Assembly (NCBI RefSeq): GCF_018860155.1
Contig: NZ_JAHKNI010000021.1
Span: 62,001-126,000, forward strand
Source of the DNA: Nocardia albiluteola
GTDB taxonomy: Bacteria; Actinomycetota; Actinomycetes; Mycobacteriales; Mycobacteriaceae
Reading direction: 5' to 3'
Length of the DNA: 64,000 bases
The position numbers and the translations under genes were made by a program. Positions 1 through 8,726 of this stretch are shown here, piece by piece. Every line of letters starts with the position of its first letter. Position 1 is the stretch's first letter. Below the pieces are notes generated by a model. It worked only from the letters and a program-made list of their open reading frames with translations, did no database searches and was not told the origin of the DNA.

Positions 1-205
1 TGAGGTCGTCAAGGCTGTCATCGTGCGCACCGTCAAGGAGCGCCGTCGTCCGGATGGTTCGTACATCCGCTTCGACGAGAACGCCGCGGTGCTGATCAAG
101 GCGGACAACGATCCGCGTGGCACCCGCATCTTCGGCCCCGTCGGCCGTGAGCTGCGTGAGAAGAAGTTCATGAAGATCGTCTCGCTGGCCCCGGAGGTGC
201 TCTGA
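1..205 (+). CDS. rplN: 50S ribosomal protein L14, C-terminal part
   Basis: This is the 3' end of rplN, cut by the window start; the reading frame is open from base 2. The visible 67 residues match the end of L14, including the RRPDGSYIRFDENA and GTRIFGPVGREL stretches and the end SLAPEVL. L14 is a universal protein of the large subunit near the L19 and 16S contact. The stop codon lies one base before the rplX start, so the two are probably translationally coupled in the spc operon. The N-terminal half lies outside the window. Confidence 0.97.
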   Translation, partial: EVVKAVIVRTVKERRRPDGSYIRFDENAAVLIKADNDPRGTRIFGPVGRELREKKFMKIVSLAPEVL

Positions 206-206
206 C

Positions 207-521
207 ATGAAGGTGCACAAGGGCGATACCGTGATCGTCGTCTCGGGTAAGGACAAGGGCGCCAAGGGCAAGGTCATCCAGGCCTACCCGGCGACCGAGA
301 AGGTCCTGGTCGAGGGCGTGAACCGGATCAAGAAGCACGTCGCGAACTCCGCGAACCAGCGTGGCGCCAGCTCCGGCGGCATCGTTACCCAGGAAGCGCC
401 CATCCACGTGTCGAACGTGATGGTTGTCGACTCCGACGGCAAGCCGACCCGCGTGGGCTACCGCACCGACGAGAGCGGCAAGCGGGTGCGCATCTCCCGT
501 CGCAACGGGAAGGACATCTGA
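207..521 (+). CDS. rplX: 50S ribosomal protein L24
   Basis: A 104-aa protein with the KOW motif at the N-terminus (MKVHKGDTVIVVSGKDKG) and the typical L24 middle section KKHVANSANQ. L24 binds the 5' domain of 23S rRNA early in large-subunit assembly. The length is normal for actinobacteria. It starts one base after the rplN stop, and its own stop overlaps the short gap to rplE, so this is a tightly packed operon member with no sign of its own promoter. Confidence 0.98.
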   Translation: MKVHKGDTVIVVSGKDKGAKGKVIQAYPATEKVLVEGVNRIKKHVANSANQRGASSGGIVTQEAPIHVSNVMVVDSDGKPTRVGYRTDESGKRVRISRRNGKDI

Positions 522-522
522 G

Positions 523-1089
523 ATGACTTCGACCGATAACAAGGTGCAGCCGCGCCTCAAGCAGCGCTACCGCGAGGAAATCAAGCCGGCGCTGAACAAC
601 GAGTTCGACTACGCCAACGTGATGCAGATCCCGGGCGTGGTGAAGGTCGTGGTGAACATGGGTGTCGGTGACGCCGCCCGTGATGCCAAGCTGATCAACG
701 GCGCGGTCGCCGACCTGACCCTGATCACCGGCCAGAAGCCGGAGATCCGCAAGGCCACCAAGTCGATCGCGCAGTTCAAGCTGCGTGAGGGCATGCCGAT
801 CGGTGCGAAGGTCACCCTGCGTGGCGATCGCATGTGGGAGTTCCTGGACCGGCTGGTGTCCATCGCGTTGCCGCGTATCCGGGACTTCCGGGGTCTGTCG
901 CCCAAGCAGTTCGACGGCCATGGCAACTACACGTTCGGCCTGAGCGAGCAGTCGATGTTCCACGAGATCGATGTGGACAAGATCGACCGCCCGCGCGGTA
1001 TGGACATCACCGTGGTGACCACCGCGACCAACAACGAAGAGGGTCGCGCACTGCTCAAGCACCTCGGCTTCCCGTTCAAGGAGAACTGA
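523..1089 (+). CDS. rplE: 50S ribosomal protein L5
   Basis: A 188-aa protein that binds 5S rRNA and the P-site tRNA region of the large subunit. Recognisable blocks are KVVVNMGVGDA near residue 45, GQKPEIRKATKSIAQFKLREG near 70-90 and RDFRGLSPKQFDG near 120. I chose the ATG at 523, one base after the rplX stop. The frame stays open further upstream inside rplX, but that stretch does not resemble L5. The next gene begins four bases after the stop. Confidence 0.98.
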   Translation: MTSTDNKVQPRLKQRYREEIKPALNNEFDYANVMQIPGVVKVVVNMGVGDAARDAKLINGAVADLTLITGQKPEIRKATKSIAQFKLREGMPIGAKVTLRGDRMWEFLDRLVSIALPRIRDFRGLSPKQFDGHGNYTFGLSEQSMFHEIDVDKIDRPRGMDITVVTTATNNEEGRALLKHLGFPFKEN

Positions 1090-1093
1090 GCAT

Positions 1094-1279
1094 ATGGCTA
1101 AGAAAGCTCTGAAGATCAAGGCCGCCGCCAAGCCGAAGTTCGCGGTGCGCGGCTACACCCGCTGCCAGCGGTGCGGTCGCCCGCACGCGGTGTACCGCAA
1201 GTTCGGCCTGTGCCGCGTGTGCCTGCGTGAGATGGCGCACCGCGGCGAGCTGCCGGGCGTGCACAAGTCCAGCTGGTAA
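1094..1279 (+). CDS. rpsZ: 30S ribosomal protein S14, zinc-binding (type Z)
   Basis: A 61-aa S14 of the short zinc-binding type. Four cysteines in two CxxC pairs (CQRC near residue 24 and CRVC near residue 40) form the zinc site, as in the C+ form of S14. The protein ends in the usual KSSW. S14 sits in the head of the small subunit. It is the last gene of the first half of the split spc operon: a strong hairpin follows 19 bases after the stop, and rpsH, its normal neighbour, lies 9.4 kb downstream. Confidence 0.98.
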   Translation: MAKKALKIKAAAKPKFAVRGYTRCQRCGRPHAVYRKFGLCRVCLREMAHRGELPGVHKSSW

Positions 1280-1297
1280 GCAGCATCCGATCGGCGT

Positions 1298-1330
1298 AGC
1301 CCGGCACGGTGAAAAGTACCGTGCCGGGCT
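1298..1330 (+). terminator. Hairpin after rpsZ, probable transcription terminator
   Basis: A perfect 13-bp inverted repeat (1298-1310 with 1318-1330) with a 7-base loop. Only a short T-poor run follows, which is common for actinobacterial terminators. It would end the first half of the spc operon before the inserted accessory genes. Confidence 0.8.
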
Positions 1331-1489
1331 TTGCTGTACCCGCAACTGGATTCGCTGTGCCTTCGGCGTGCAAACCTGGCTACAGGTGGCAGGGACATGT
1401 AGCGAATTCTGTACGGACGGGCACAGTGACGATCGTGATGGATGCTGCCGCTTCTACGTGGTGCGCGGCGAATACGCGGCGGACGTGAC

Positions 1490-2782
1490 TTATGGACCGA
1501 GCAGTGCCGCTGGGACGACCGCTATGCCGTCGGGCCGGCGGTAGGCGTAGCGGCCGGTGGTGACGACGAGGGCATCGGCAAGCAGGTCGCCCACCTTGGA
1601 CTTCAACCATCGCAGGTGAGTGAGGTCTTGTTCGTCGACAGTGGCGGAGAGCTTCGTCTCGATCGCGATAATTCGACCGCCCGGTCCGCTGATGATGAAG
1701 TCGACCTCGTGATCGCCGTTTCGAGTGCGAAGGTGGTGCACTCTGGCCTCGTTGTCCTGCGCGTAGACCTGCAGATCGAGTGCGACCAGGGCCTCGAAGA
1801 GCTGTCCGAGCAGGTTTGTGCTGTAGGAGGCGCGAACGCCGGAACCGCTTCCGGACAGCAGTGCATCGGAGGTCAGGTCCAGCAGTCGCGCCGATAGCGC
1901 CGGATCGACGAGGTAGTGCTTGGGAACCTGTGCCAATCGGGCGAAGGCGTTGTCCACCGGTAGCCAGCTGGGGATGGGCTCGAGAAGCCATAGCTGCGTG
2001 AGGGCATCTCGATATGTGATCGTCGTCGATTTCGCGGGCCTGTCGGACTCCCCCGATGTCGCAGCGTCCAGAATTGCGTTGTAGGACGCTGTGGTCGCGG
2101 TCGCCGCCGCATAGGCGGTCAGCCAGGCGCGTAAAGTTGCGGGTCGTCGCACCTGATGGCCCTGTTCGGGAAAATCTCTTTCGACGATGCGGGCGATATA
2201 GCCGTCGAGTTGGGCACGACGGGCACGGCCGGTCAATGGGCGAATACCCGGGAATCCCGATCCGACGATCTCTTCGACATACTGCGGAAGGTCGACCGGG
2301 GATTCTCCCTCCAAGGGATGCCTGCGACCGGAGAACAGGGTGCGCAGACTGACTGTCGGCTCAGAGATGCCTCGCTCGGCCAGACTCATCGGGCGCATGC
2401 GCACCTGCACGATTCGTCCGGCGCCGGAGTGCATCGGGGCCTCAGTGGGAACCGCGCTTCCAGTGAGGAGGAATCGTCCGGCGCGCGGATCGCGGTCCAC
2501 GCTGCGGCGCACCTCATCCCACACTGCCGGATGTCGTTGCCATTCGTCGATGAGCACTGTGCCGTGCTCGCGATCGAGTCGGCCGGGATCTGCGGCGAGC
2601 AGACTGCGCTGCTGCTCGTCGTCGAGAGCGAACACAGCGTGTGCCCGGCGCTGCGCTGTCGCCGTTTTCCCCACACCTTTGGCGCCTTCGATCGCTATCG
2701 CGGCAAGGCCGGGAAGCAGCTCGTCGAGCTCGGTGTCGACTATCCGTCTCCGGTAGGCATCCATGCGCATGTACGCTACCAT
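1490..2782 (-). CDS. AAA-type ATPase with C-terminal DUF4143 domain
   Basis: A 430-aa protein. The Walker A loop GAKGVGKTA lies near residues 33-41 and a Walker B-like VLIDEWQR near 76-83. The architecture is that of AAA_14/DUF4143 proteins, whose C-terminal half has a restriction-nuclease-like fold. Here a possible nuclease core is HEVDFII followed by IAIETKL near residues 355-375. Members are common in actinobacteria and archaea as single genes, and their cellular role is not established. The ATG at 2782 has an AAAGG-type ribosome site. ATGs at 2770 and 2764 are alternatives. It is transcribed against the ribosomal operon. A pair of near-identical 15-bp repeats overlaps its start region and may regulate it. 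Confidence 0.85.
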   Translation of the reverse strand: MVAYMRMDAYRRRIVDTELDELLPGLAAIAIEGAKGVGKTATAQRRAHAVFALDDEQQRSLLAADPGRLDREHGTVLIDEWQRHPAVWDEVRRSVDRDPRAGRFLLTGSAVPTEAPMHSGAGRIVQVRMRPMSLAERGISEPTVSLRTLFSGRRHPLEGESPVDLPQYVEEIVGSGFPGIRPLTGRARRAQLDGYIARIVERDFPEQGHQVRRPATLRAWLTAYAAATATTASYNAILDAATSGESDRPAKSTTITYRDALTQLWLLEPIPSWLPVDNAFARLAQVPKHYLVDPALSARLLDLTSDALLSGSGSGVRASYSTNLLGQLFEALVALDLQVYAQDNEARVHHLRTRNGDHEVDFIISGPGGRIIAIETKLSATVDEQDLTHLRWLKSKVGDLLADALVVTTGRYAYRRPDGIAVVPAALLGP

Positions 2783-2832
2783 TAGCCGACCTTTTACCAG
2801 ACTATCAGCAGGCTATCTACGCTACTGTTAGC
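2772..2832. promoter_or_regulatory. Two 15-bp direct repeats at the DUF4143 ATPase start, possible operator
   Basis: TACGCTACCATTAGC at 2772-2786 and TACGCTACTGTTAGC at 2818-2832 differ at two central bases. Each contains the inverted arms GCTA and TAGC four bases apart. They flank the start codon and upstream region of the minus-strand ATPase gene, as an operator pair would. The function is inferred from position and symmetry only. Confidence 0.45.
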
Positions 2833-3031
2833 AGAATCGGGCTTGTTGACACTGCCGTCGTGGTTCCCTGCGTGCCCGCTGGGCAGTGCAGCTGGTCTCA
2901 CATGGTCACCGACGGCGAAGACATGGAATGCGGCCGGGAGTGGGACAGGGCCCGTCCTCGATGAATGAGACCATTTGATCTGTACCTGGAGTGAGCCGAC
3001 CTCATGAGAGTTCCTACGCCTTCTGGGTGCT

Positions 3032-3421
3032 CTAGGCGCGCTCCCAGTGCAATTCGATCCGGCGGTGCCTCTCGCGGTCGGTGGCGAGTGTGAGGTTGTC
3101 GCCGTCGAGGCGTGCCCAGCGCACCTGGTCCTCGGTGAAGGGTGGGAGCCCGACGTGGACGATGTGCCGCACCAGGCCGTCCCGGCCGGCGTCGAAATCG
3201 CCGATGTACGCCACGGCGGGCGCCTCCGCGTGGCCGGGGATCACCACGGCCATATCGCCTCCGGGTCCGTAGCGCAGCCGCCCGGTAGGCCGCGGCCCGT
3301 AAGGTTCGCCCAGCAGGACCCCGTCCGCGTCCAGTTCGCGGACGCTGTGCAGGGACCAAGCCCCGACCAGGCCCGCGGGCCATGCTTCCGGGGATGTCGA
3401 CGGTTTCTGCTGGGTGGTCAT
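3032..3421 (-). CDS. Lipocalin-like domain protein
   Basis: A 129-aa protein resembling the lipocalin-like (Lipocalin_5) family: the early GAWSLHSV block, then a run of beta strands with GRLRYGPGGDMAVVI and a closing LHWERA strand. These are small beta-barrel proteins, often found beside polyketide or other secondary-metabolism genes; no substrate can be assigned. I chose the ATG at 3421 because AAGGA lies just upstream and the longer open frame lacks family similarity. No signal peptide is seen, so it is likely cytoplasmic. It ends about 250 bp from the ATPase start and is divergent from the SnoaL-like gene. Confidence 0.75.
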   Translation of the reverse strand: MTTQQKPSTSPEAWPAGLVGAWSLHSVRELDADGVLLGEPYGPRPTGRLRYGPGGDMAVVIPGHAEAPAVAYIGDFDAGRDGLVRHIVHVGLPPFTEDQVRWARLDGDNLTLATDRERHRRIELHWERA

Positions 3422-3607
3422 CTCGTTCCTTCGCATCTGAATGCGGACTCGCCTGGTCATCGGCGGCCTGCGCGGATCTCGCTGCGTTAGCAGTATTGCT
3501 TCAGGACGTGCAGCAGGCTGAGGGGGCTCTCGAGTTGGTGTCACACTTCCGGTTCGGTGTTCGTCTTAAGGGTGTAGCCGTTGGCATCAAGACGGGAGGA
3601 GCCGGAC

Positions 3608-4048
3608 ATGTCCGATGCTCAGGAACAGCAGGCACTCAACACGGCGGTATTCGAGCGCCTGCACGACGCGGTCAATTCCGGTGAGCTGGAGTTGATTTCG
3701 AAGACGATCGCCGAGATCGTGCGGCCGGACGCGATACTGCACACCTCGCTGCCGCTGGATGTGTCGGGACCGGCGGCATTCCTGCGGGTGTGGGAGATTC
3801 TGCTGCGCGCCTATCCGGACATTCACGTGGCACCCGAGGACGTGATCCATGCGGGCGACAAGCTCGTCGCCCGGCAGGTGGTCACCGGGACGAACCTGGG
3901 TGAGTACATGGGGCACGCGCCGACCGGCCGCACCGTCACCTACAATGAGATCTTCATCTTCCGCTTCGTCGACGGGCGGATCGCCGAGGTATGGGGCGTT
4001 GCGGACGTCTTCGCCCAGGTGCGGCAGCTGGGGCTTGTCACGTTGTAG
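3608..4048 (+). CDS. SnoaL-like ester cyclase family protein
   Basis: A 146-aa protein of the SnoaL/NTF2-like fold. Family marks are the segment FLRVWEILLRAYPDIHV in the middle, then VARQVVTGTNLGEYMGHAPTGRTVTYNEIFIFRFVDG-type strands and the end IAEVWGVADVFAQVRQLG. Such proteins cyclise polyketide esters or bind small hydrophobic ligands, but many are of unknown role. The ATG at 3608 follows a GGGAGGA ribosome site. It lies divergently from the lipocalin-like gene with about 190 bp between them, so the two may share a control region. Confidence 0.85.
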   Translation: MSDAQEQQALNTAVFERLHDAVNSGELELISKTIAEIVRPDAILHTSLPLDVSGPAAFLRVWEILLRAYPDIHVAPEDVIHAGDKLVARQVVTGTNLGEYMGHAPTGRTVTYNEIFIFRFVDGRIAEVWGVADVFAQVRQLGLVTL

Positions 4049-4052
4049 CCGA

Positions 4053-4316
4053 GTGTCGGTAACGCCGGTGGCCGGACTCCGAACCCAGCAGCCCTACCGG
4101 TCCGGCACCGGCCAGAACGCCACCGCCACCTGGACTCCGACCACCTCCGGCACCCACGATCTCTGGATGCGCGGCACCCAGCCCGGCGGCGGAATCATCA
4201 TCGGCCCGGTCCCCGTCACGGTCCAGGCCGCCGGCAGCGCCGGATGCACCACCGGCACCGGAAGCGCGGACTCCCTGCCGGTGATCGGCGGCCTCCTGAG
4301 CGCCCTGGGCCTGTAG
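4053..4316 (+). pseudogene. Possible 3' remnant of a secreted protein gene
   Basis: An open stretch of about 87 codons that reads like the C-terminal end of an extracellular beta-rich protein: Thr/Gly-rich, with two cysteines at most, GIIIGPVPVTVQAAGSAGC near the middle and PVIGGLLSALGL at the end. It starts directly after the SnoaL-like gene, with no ribosome site and no signal peptide. This fits a truncated relic better than a working gene. A small inverted repeat (ACCGGA/TCCGGT) follows at about 4319. The assignment is weak; a short real gene starting at GTG 4053 cannot be excluded. Confidence 0.35.
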
Positions 4317-4369
4317 CCACCGGACTCCTCCGGTAGTGCGATGCCTCGATAGGGCTGCGCCTGAGTCGA

Positions 4370-5356
4370 TTACGTGATCCGGAAGCGGTTGCGGTACTCC
4401 GCCGGGGTGGTGTCCAGCTGCCGGCGGAAGGCGCGGGTCAGGGTGTCGGTGGTGTTGAAGCCGCAGGCGGTCGCGATGCGCTCCAGGGTGTCGTCGGTGG
4501 TCTCCAGGCGGTTCCGGGCCACCTCGACGCGGGCCGATTCAAGATAGGCCGCGGGGGTTGTGCCCAGTTCCTGCTTGAAGATTCGGGTCAGCTGGCGTTC
4601 GCTGACGCAGGTGTGTGCGGCCAGGTCGGCGACGGTGAGGGGGCCGGCGAGGTTGCGGGTGACGTGGTGGCGGATCTCCTCGACTCGGCGGGTGTGCGAG
4701 ACGGTGTCGAGGCGGACGCTGAATTGGCTTTGCCCGCTGGGTCTTTTGAGATACACCACCAGTTGGCGGGCCACGCGCAGGGCGACCGCCTCACCGAGAT
4801 CGTCCGCGAGCAGGGCCAGGGACAGGTCGATGCACGCGCTCAAACCGGCTCCGGTCCAGACATTTTCGTCGCGGATGAAGATCGGGTCGGCATCCACGGT
4901 GACCGCCGGATACTCGGCGGCGAGCTGGCGGGCGGTGGACCAGTGGGTCGTGGCGCGCTTGCCATCCAAAAGTCCTGCGGCGGCGAGAATATGAGCGCCC
5001 ACGCAGACCGACGTCACTCGCCGGGTGCGCGCTGCCAGAATCCGGACCCATTGCACCACAGCCGGATCCGCGACGGCGCGTACCCCGGCCCGCTCATCCG
5101 GTTCGACCGCGCCGGGCACGATGAGGGTGTCTATCCGCCGGGTGGACAGTTCCTCGAAGGTGATATCCGGCAGCACCCGCACGCCCGCGGAGGTGGTCAC
5201 CGGATCCATGGACTGCGCGGCCAGCACGACCCGATAGCCCGTCGGCCCGTCGGTCTCGCGCCGAGCCAGGGAGAACACCTCCGGTGGGCCGGTCACGTCC
5301 AGCAGATCGACGCGATCGAAAAGGACGACGGCGATGAGCCGGTGGATCGGGGCCAT
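4370..5356 (-). CDS. GlxA family transcriptional regulator (DJ-1/PfpI plus AraC HTH)
   Basis: A 328-aa regulator. The N-terminal half is a DJ-1/PfpI-like amidotransferase-fold domain (VLFDRVDLLDVTGPPEVF at the start, SVCVGAHILAAAGLLDG near residues 115-130). The C-terminal 100 residues are an AraC-type double HTH (HTCVSERQLTRIFKQELG and IATACGFNTTDTLTRAFRRQ). The ATG at 5356 is preceded by GGAG; a longer start at 5410 is possible. It is divergent from the isochorismatase-type hydrolase gene at 5478, a pairing often seen in actinobacteria and proteobacteria, so that gene is its likely target. Confidence 0.92.
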   Translation of the reverse strand: MAPIHRLIAVVLFDRVDLLDVTGPPEVFSLARRETDGPTGYRVVLAAQSMDPVTTSAGVRVLPDITFEELSTRRIDTLIVPGAVEPDERAGVRAVADPAVVQWVRILAARTRRVTSVCVGAHILAAAGLLDGKRATTHWSTARQLAAEYPAVTVDADPIFIRDENVWTGAGLSACIDLSLALLADDLGEAVALRVARQLVVYLKRPSGQSQFSVRLDTVSHTRRVEEIRHHVTRNLAGPLTVADLAAHTCVSERQLTRIFKQELGTTPAAYLESARVEVARNRLETTDDTLERIATACGFNTTDTLTRAFRRQLDTTPAEYRNRFRIT

Positions 5357-5477
5357 GGAACTCCGCTCGGGGGGTGTCTGAATCTGCAGGTTACATGACA
5401 TTGCCGACATGATTCGGCGCTAATACCGTCGGAATCGGCCACCAAGGGGTGGCGCCGATTCACCGGAAGGCATCTCG

Positions 5478-6065
5478 ATGACAACCACCCTGCGCGAGCT
5501 CAACGGCCTCGATCGCACTCCGGCGTCGCTGGCCGAGGCGACGCTGATCCTGATCGACTACCAGAACACCTACACCCGCGGCGTCATGGAACTGACCGGC
5601 TGGGAGCCGGCCCTCGAGGCCGCCGCGGACCTGCTGGGCCGGGCGCGCGAGGCGGGCGCCGCGGTCATCCACGTCATGCACGACGGCGGCCCGGGCTCGG
5701 CCTACGACATCACCTCCGACATCGGGCAGATCCATCCGAAGGTCGCGCCGATCGAGGGCGAGCCCATCGTCGTCAAGCAGGCCCCCGGCTCGTTCATCGG
5801 CACCGATCTCGGCGAAAAGGTAGACGCCGCAGGCAATTCCAACGTCATCCTCGCCGGTTTCATGACGCACATGTGCGTCACCTTCACCGCTGAGGGCGCC
5901 TTCCTGCGCGGCAATACTCCCACCGTCGTCGCGGACGCGTGCGCGACCAGGCCGCTGGGCTCGCCGGTCGCGGAGGTCACCGCCGAGCAGCTCCACCATG
6001 CGGCCCTCGCGCAGATCGGGGATATCTACGGTGTGGTTGTTCCGTCGGCGGCGGATCTGAAGTGA
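5478..6065 (+). CDS. Isochorismatase-family cysteine hydrolase
   Basis: A 195-aa protein with the cysteine hydrolase triad of the isochorismatase superfamily: Asp27 in LILIDYQNTY, Lys100 in IVVKQAPGSF and Cys133 in GFMTHMCV. Members hydrolyse isochorismate, nicotinamide or other amides; the substrate cannot be told from sequence. There is no signal peptide, so it acts in the cytoplasm. The gene lies 121 bp from the divergent GlxA-type regulator and is probably controlled by it. An AAGGCAT-type ribosome site precedes the ATG. Confidence 0.93.
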   Translation: MTTTLRELNGLDRTPASLAEATLILIDYQNTYTRGVMELTGWEPALEAAADLLGRAREAGAAVIHVMHDGGPGSAYDITSDIGQIHPKVAPIEGEPIVVKQAPGSFIGTDLGEKVDAAGNSNVILAGFMTHMCVTFTAEGAFLRGNTPTVVADACATRPLGSPVAEVTAEQLHHAALAQIGDIYGVVVPSAADLK

Positions 6066-6192
6066 GCCGTCGGCGCCGAATCGTAGGCCGCGTAGGCGAT
6101 TTCGGACTGCCCGCGGACTCGGCGGATCGAATTCGGGAGCGCCGGAGTCCGTCGCGGGATCGGGACGATGGGCAAGTAGTGGGCCGAACCCG

Positions 6193-7011
6193 CTAGGAGA
6201 GCGGACGGAGTCGGCCTCTGGTCCGCAGGATGGGCAGGTCGTGTTCCAGTTGCCAACTCTCCATGAGCAGGGTGTAGTGGCAGCCGCGTACTCGAAGATG
6301 TGCCTGCAGATCGAGCGGGACGGAGTATGCGACGTCTCCGGTCTCCCACATGCGCCGGAATTCCGGGAATTGCCATAGGCGGCGATGCGCCTGCTGGGCC
6401 CACTCCGATCTGCCGTAGCGGCCCATGATTCCGCGATGCCGGGCGACGCCGACCTCGACCTGCTCTTTCCAGTTGATCAAAACCTCGTGTGCGTCGGGGG
6501 TAAACGACCATTCGAGCATGTACATGCCTGGCTGGTGGTTCGGATAAGTTTCGTAGTAGGCGCGATTCGCCGCGATCAACCGCCGCTGCGGAGCAAAGAA
6601 CGACACGAGATCCGTATCGGACTCTTCCATCTCGGTGCGCATCATCGGTGTCAACGCGTTCTGAAAGACCTTGAGGGGCGGAATCCCCTGCGAGAGATCC
6701 AAACCGGCCAGTGTGGGGTACGGCGAGGCGTAGCCGCCCAGGTCGCAGACGTAGCACCACTCGGCGTCGCTGGCGTGATATGTGTTCGTCAACAGCCGCA
6801 GGATCCCGATATCGACCTGTCCGACCTCGTCCCGCTCGACCTTGGTCAGGTAGCTGGCGGTGATATGGGATTCCCGAGCCGCCCGCTCCCGGCTCAACTT
6901 CCTGGACGAGGGAAGAACCCCAGCCCTGTGCCGTTGCTGGCTTTCACGCTCTCGTAGGAAGGTCAGATATTGCCCAAGGGTCGGATTGTCAGGTTCGTCC
7001 AGCACAATCAT
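6193..7011 (-). CDS. XRE-family HTH regulator with MmyB-like ligand domain
   Basis: A 272-aa regulator. Residues about 10-85 form an XRE-type HTH with an inserted Arg-rich stretch (SRERAARESHITASYLTKVER). The remaining residues match the MmyB-like ligand-binding domain, a PAS-like fold reported to bind fatty acids in MmyB family proteins (PMMRTEMEESDTDLVSFFAP and VARHRGIMGRYGR regions). It is divergent from the P450 gene, whose start lies about 100 bp away, so it probably controls that gene. The stretch 6066-6192 beyond its end shows no gene. Confidence 0.85.
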   Translation of the reverse strand: MIVLDEPDNPTLGQYLTFLRERESQQRHRAGVLPSSRKLSRERAARESHITASYLTKVERDEVGQVDIGILRLLTNTYHASDAEWCYVCDLGGYASPYPTLAGLDLSQGIPPLKVFQNALTPMMRTEMEESDTDLVSFFAPQRRLIAANRAYYETYPNHQPGMYMLEWSFTPDAHEVLINWKEQVEVGVARHRGIMGRYGRSEWAQQAHRRLWQFPEFRRMWETGDVAYSVPLDLQAHLRVRGCHYTLLMESWQLEHDLPILRTRGRLRPLS

Positions 7012-7112
7012 CGACGCTAGTCAATAGGCTGGTTGTACTTCAACATTGCATACATCGGGGCGGATGGCTTCTGCTCAGCAGAACCGGTGGCTACCTTGAT
7101 AGTTTCTTCAGC

Positions 7113-8354
7113 ATGGTTCGTGAGAATGCCTCGAGGGCAGGTGAATTGGTGGCCGAACCGGTCGACCTGACCGAGGAATTCTTCCGGAATCCACATGCCG
7201 TGTACGGCCGACTGCGCGGCCGGGGGGCGGTGCATTTCGTGCGCTTTCCCGACGCCAGTACGGGCTGGTTGATCACTGGCTATGAGGCAGCGAAACAGGT
7301 GTTCGCCGATCCGTCGATCAGCAAGGACCTCGGGTCGGCCGGGGCGCGCGAAGCGGTGGCGAACGGTAGTAGCCGATATGTGGACAACAGCGTGTTCGTG
7401 GACATGATGGTCTTTCACGACCCGCCCGAGCACACTCGGCTACGGGCGCTGGTCAATCGGGCCTTCGGCAGTCGCGCCGTGCGGGATATGGAGGTGCGGG
7501 TTACCGAGGTTGCCGATACCTTATTGGCCAACCTGGCCGGTCGTGCCGGTGAGGTTCAGGATCTGCTGGAGGGCTACGCGTTTCCGCTCGGAATGCTGCT
7601 GATCTGTGAGCTGCTCGGCGTGCCGCACGAGGACCGTGACAGATTCTGGGACTGGTCGAGGATCCTCATGTCCGGCAATGAGACCAGGGATACCAGATCG
7701 GCCTCCGTGCAGGAGTTCGCCGACTATATCGACAAGTTGGTTCGCACCAAGAGCGCAGCGCCTGGGCAGGACGTGCTGTCCGAACTCATCGCGGCCCGAG
7801 AGGGCGGCGATCGGCTCACGCACCAGGAGCTAATCAGCATGGTGTTCGTGCTGCTGGTCGCCGGGTTCGAGACGACGGTCAACCTCATAGGCAATGCGGT
7901 GGCAAAGCTGTTGACCGACAAGGATTCTCGTCAGCTGCTGTGCGATGACCCCGACCGGATGGCGGCCTTCGTCGAGGAGGTACTGCGCTACCGGTCGCCG
8001 ACGCGAGAAACTACCTTCCGCTACACTACGACGCCAGTCACCGTGGCCGGTACGGACATTCCGGCTGGACAGATCATCGTGGTGTCGGTGGCCGCCGCCA
8101 ACCGGGACCCACACCGATTCACCGATGCCGACCATTTCGACCTCACCCGTCCCGACAACCAGCACATCGCCTTCGGTCACGGCATCCATCACTGCGTCGG
8201 TGCCCCCTTGGCTCGCATGGAGGGCGCGGTCGCTTTAGCTCGTCTCCTGGCTGAATATCCCGACCTCGAGCTGGATGAGAGCGTTCGACTCGAATGGCGC
8301 AAGAGCCTGGTCATCCGTGGTTTCACGACCGTCCCAGTACGCCTGCGCCCTTGA
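7113..8354 (+). CDS. Cytochrome P450
   Basis: A 413-aa soluble bacterial P450. The heme ligand is Cys361 in FGHGIHHCVGAPLAR, the oxygen-binding I-helix motif AGFETT spans residues 250-255, the ExxR pair is Glu289/Arg292, and the CYP107-like PPEHTRLR block is near 104-111. It would hydroxylate a lipophilic substrate using a ferredoxin and reductase encoded elsewhere; neither lies next to it. It is divergent from a MmyB-type regulator. There is no close ribosome site of canonical strength before ATG 7113. A strong hairpin follows the stop. Confidence 0.96.
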   Translation: MVRENASRAGELVAEPVDLTEEFFRNPHAVYGRLRGRGAVHFVRFPDASTGWLITGYEAAKQVFADPSISKDLGSAGAREAVANGSSRYVDNSVFVDMMVFHDPPEHTRLRALVNRAFGSRAVRDMEVRVTEVADTLLANLAGRAGEVQDLLEGYAFPLGMLLICELLGVPHEDRDRFWDWSRILMSGNETRDTRSASVQEFADYIDKLVRTKSAAPGQDVLSELIAAREGGDRLTHQELISMVFVLLVAGFETTVNLIGNAVAKLLTDKDSRQLLCDDPDRMAAFVEEVLRYRSPTRETTFRYTTTPVTVAGTDIPAGQIIVVSVAAANRDPHRFTDADHFDLTRPDNQHIAFGHGIHHCVGAPLARMEGAVALARLLAEYPDLELDESVRLEWRKSLVIRGFTTVPVRLRP

Positions 8355-8376
8355 CCGCGAGCTCGCGGGACTGTCG

Positions 8377-8411
8377 CGGCCGAGTCGTCTGGAGGGGAGG
8401 ACTCGGCCGCG
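8377..8411 (+). terminator. Hairpin after the P450 gene
   Basis: A perfect 11-bp inverted repeat (8377-8387 with 8401-8411) with a 13-base loop, 22 bases after the P450 stop. There is no T tract. It is a probable terminator for the P450 transcript. Confidence 0.65.
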
Positions 8412-8489
8412 GTAGTCGAATCCGGGTCACCATAGCCACTCGTCGGATGACCGGCCGCACGCCGATCGCTCGCCCCACGGTATGCCGGT

Positions 8490-8726
8490 TCAGTCGTCGA
8501 GAGGGTCCTCGGCGAGGATTGCGTCGACCCGCTCGGCGAACGCGGGGTCGCCGCTATCGAAACGCCTCAGGTGCAACGGTGCCGACCTGCGTTGTACTCG
8601 CATGGCGGCTAAATGTATTGCGTTGCGGATGATTTCGATCTCGCTCACATCGCCGTGTGCCGCAGCATCCTTGATCAAGGCTAGGTCGTCGGCGTCGGCA
8701 TAGACCGTCGTGCGCTCGAGGGGCAT
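8490..8726 (-). CDS. Ribbon-helix-helix (CopG-like) protein, orphan antitoxin-like
   Basis: A 78-aa protein whose first half fits the ribbon-helix-helix fold: RTTVYADADDLALIKDAA as strand and first helix, then SEIEIIRNAIHLAAMRV as second helix. These proteins are DNA-binding repressors and often antitoxins. The acidic C-terminal tail (ILAEDPLDD) is like an antitoxin tail that wraps a toxin. No toxin gene is adjacent, so it would be an orphan. I chose the ATG at 8726; the upstream extension to 8795 is not family-like. The ribosome site is weak. Confidence 0.65.
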   Translation of the reverse strand: MPLERTTVYADADDLALIKDAAAHGDVSEIEIIRNAIHLAAMRVQRRSAPLHLRRFDSGDPAFAERVDAILAEDPLDD

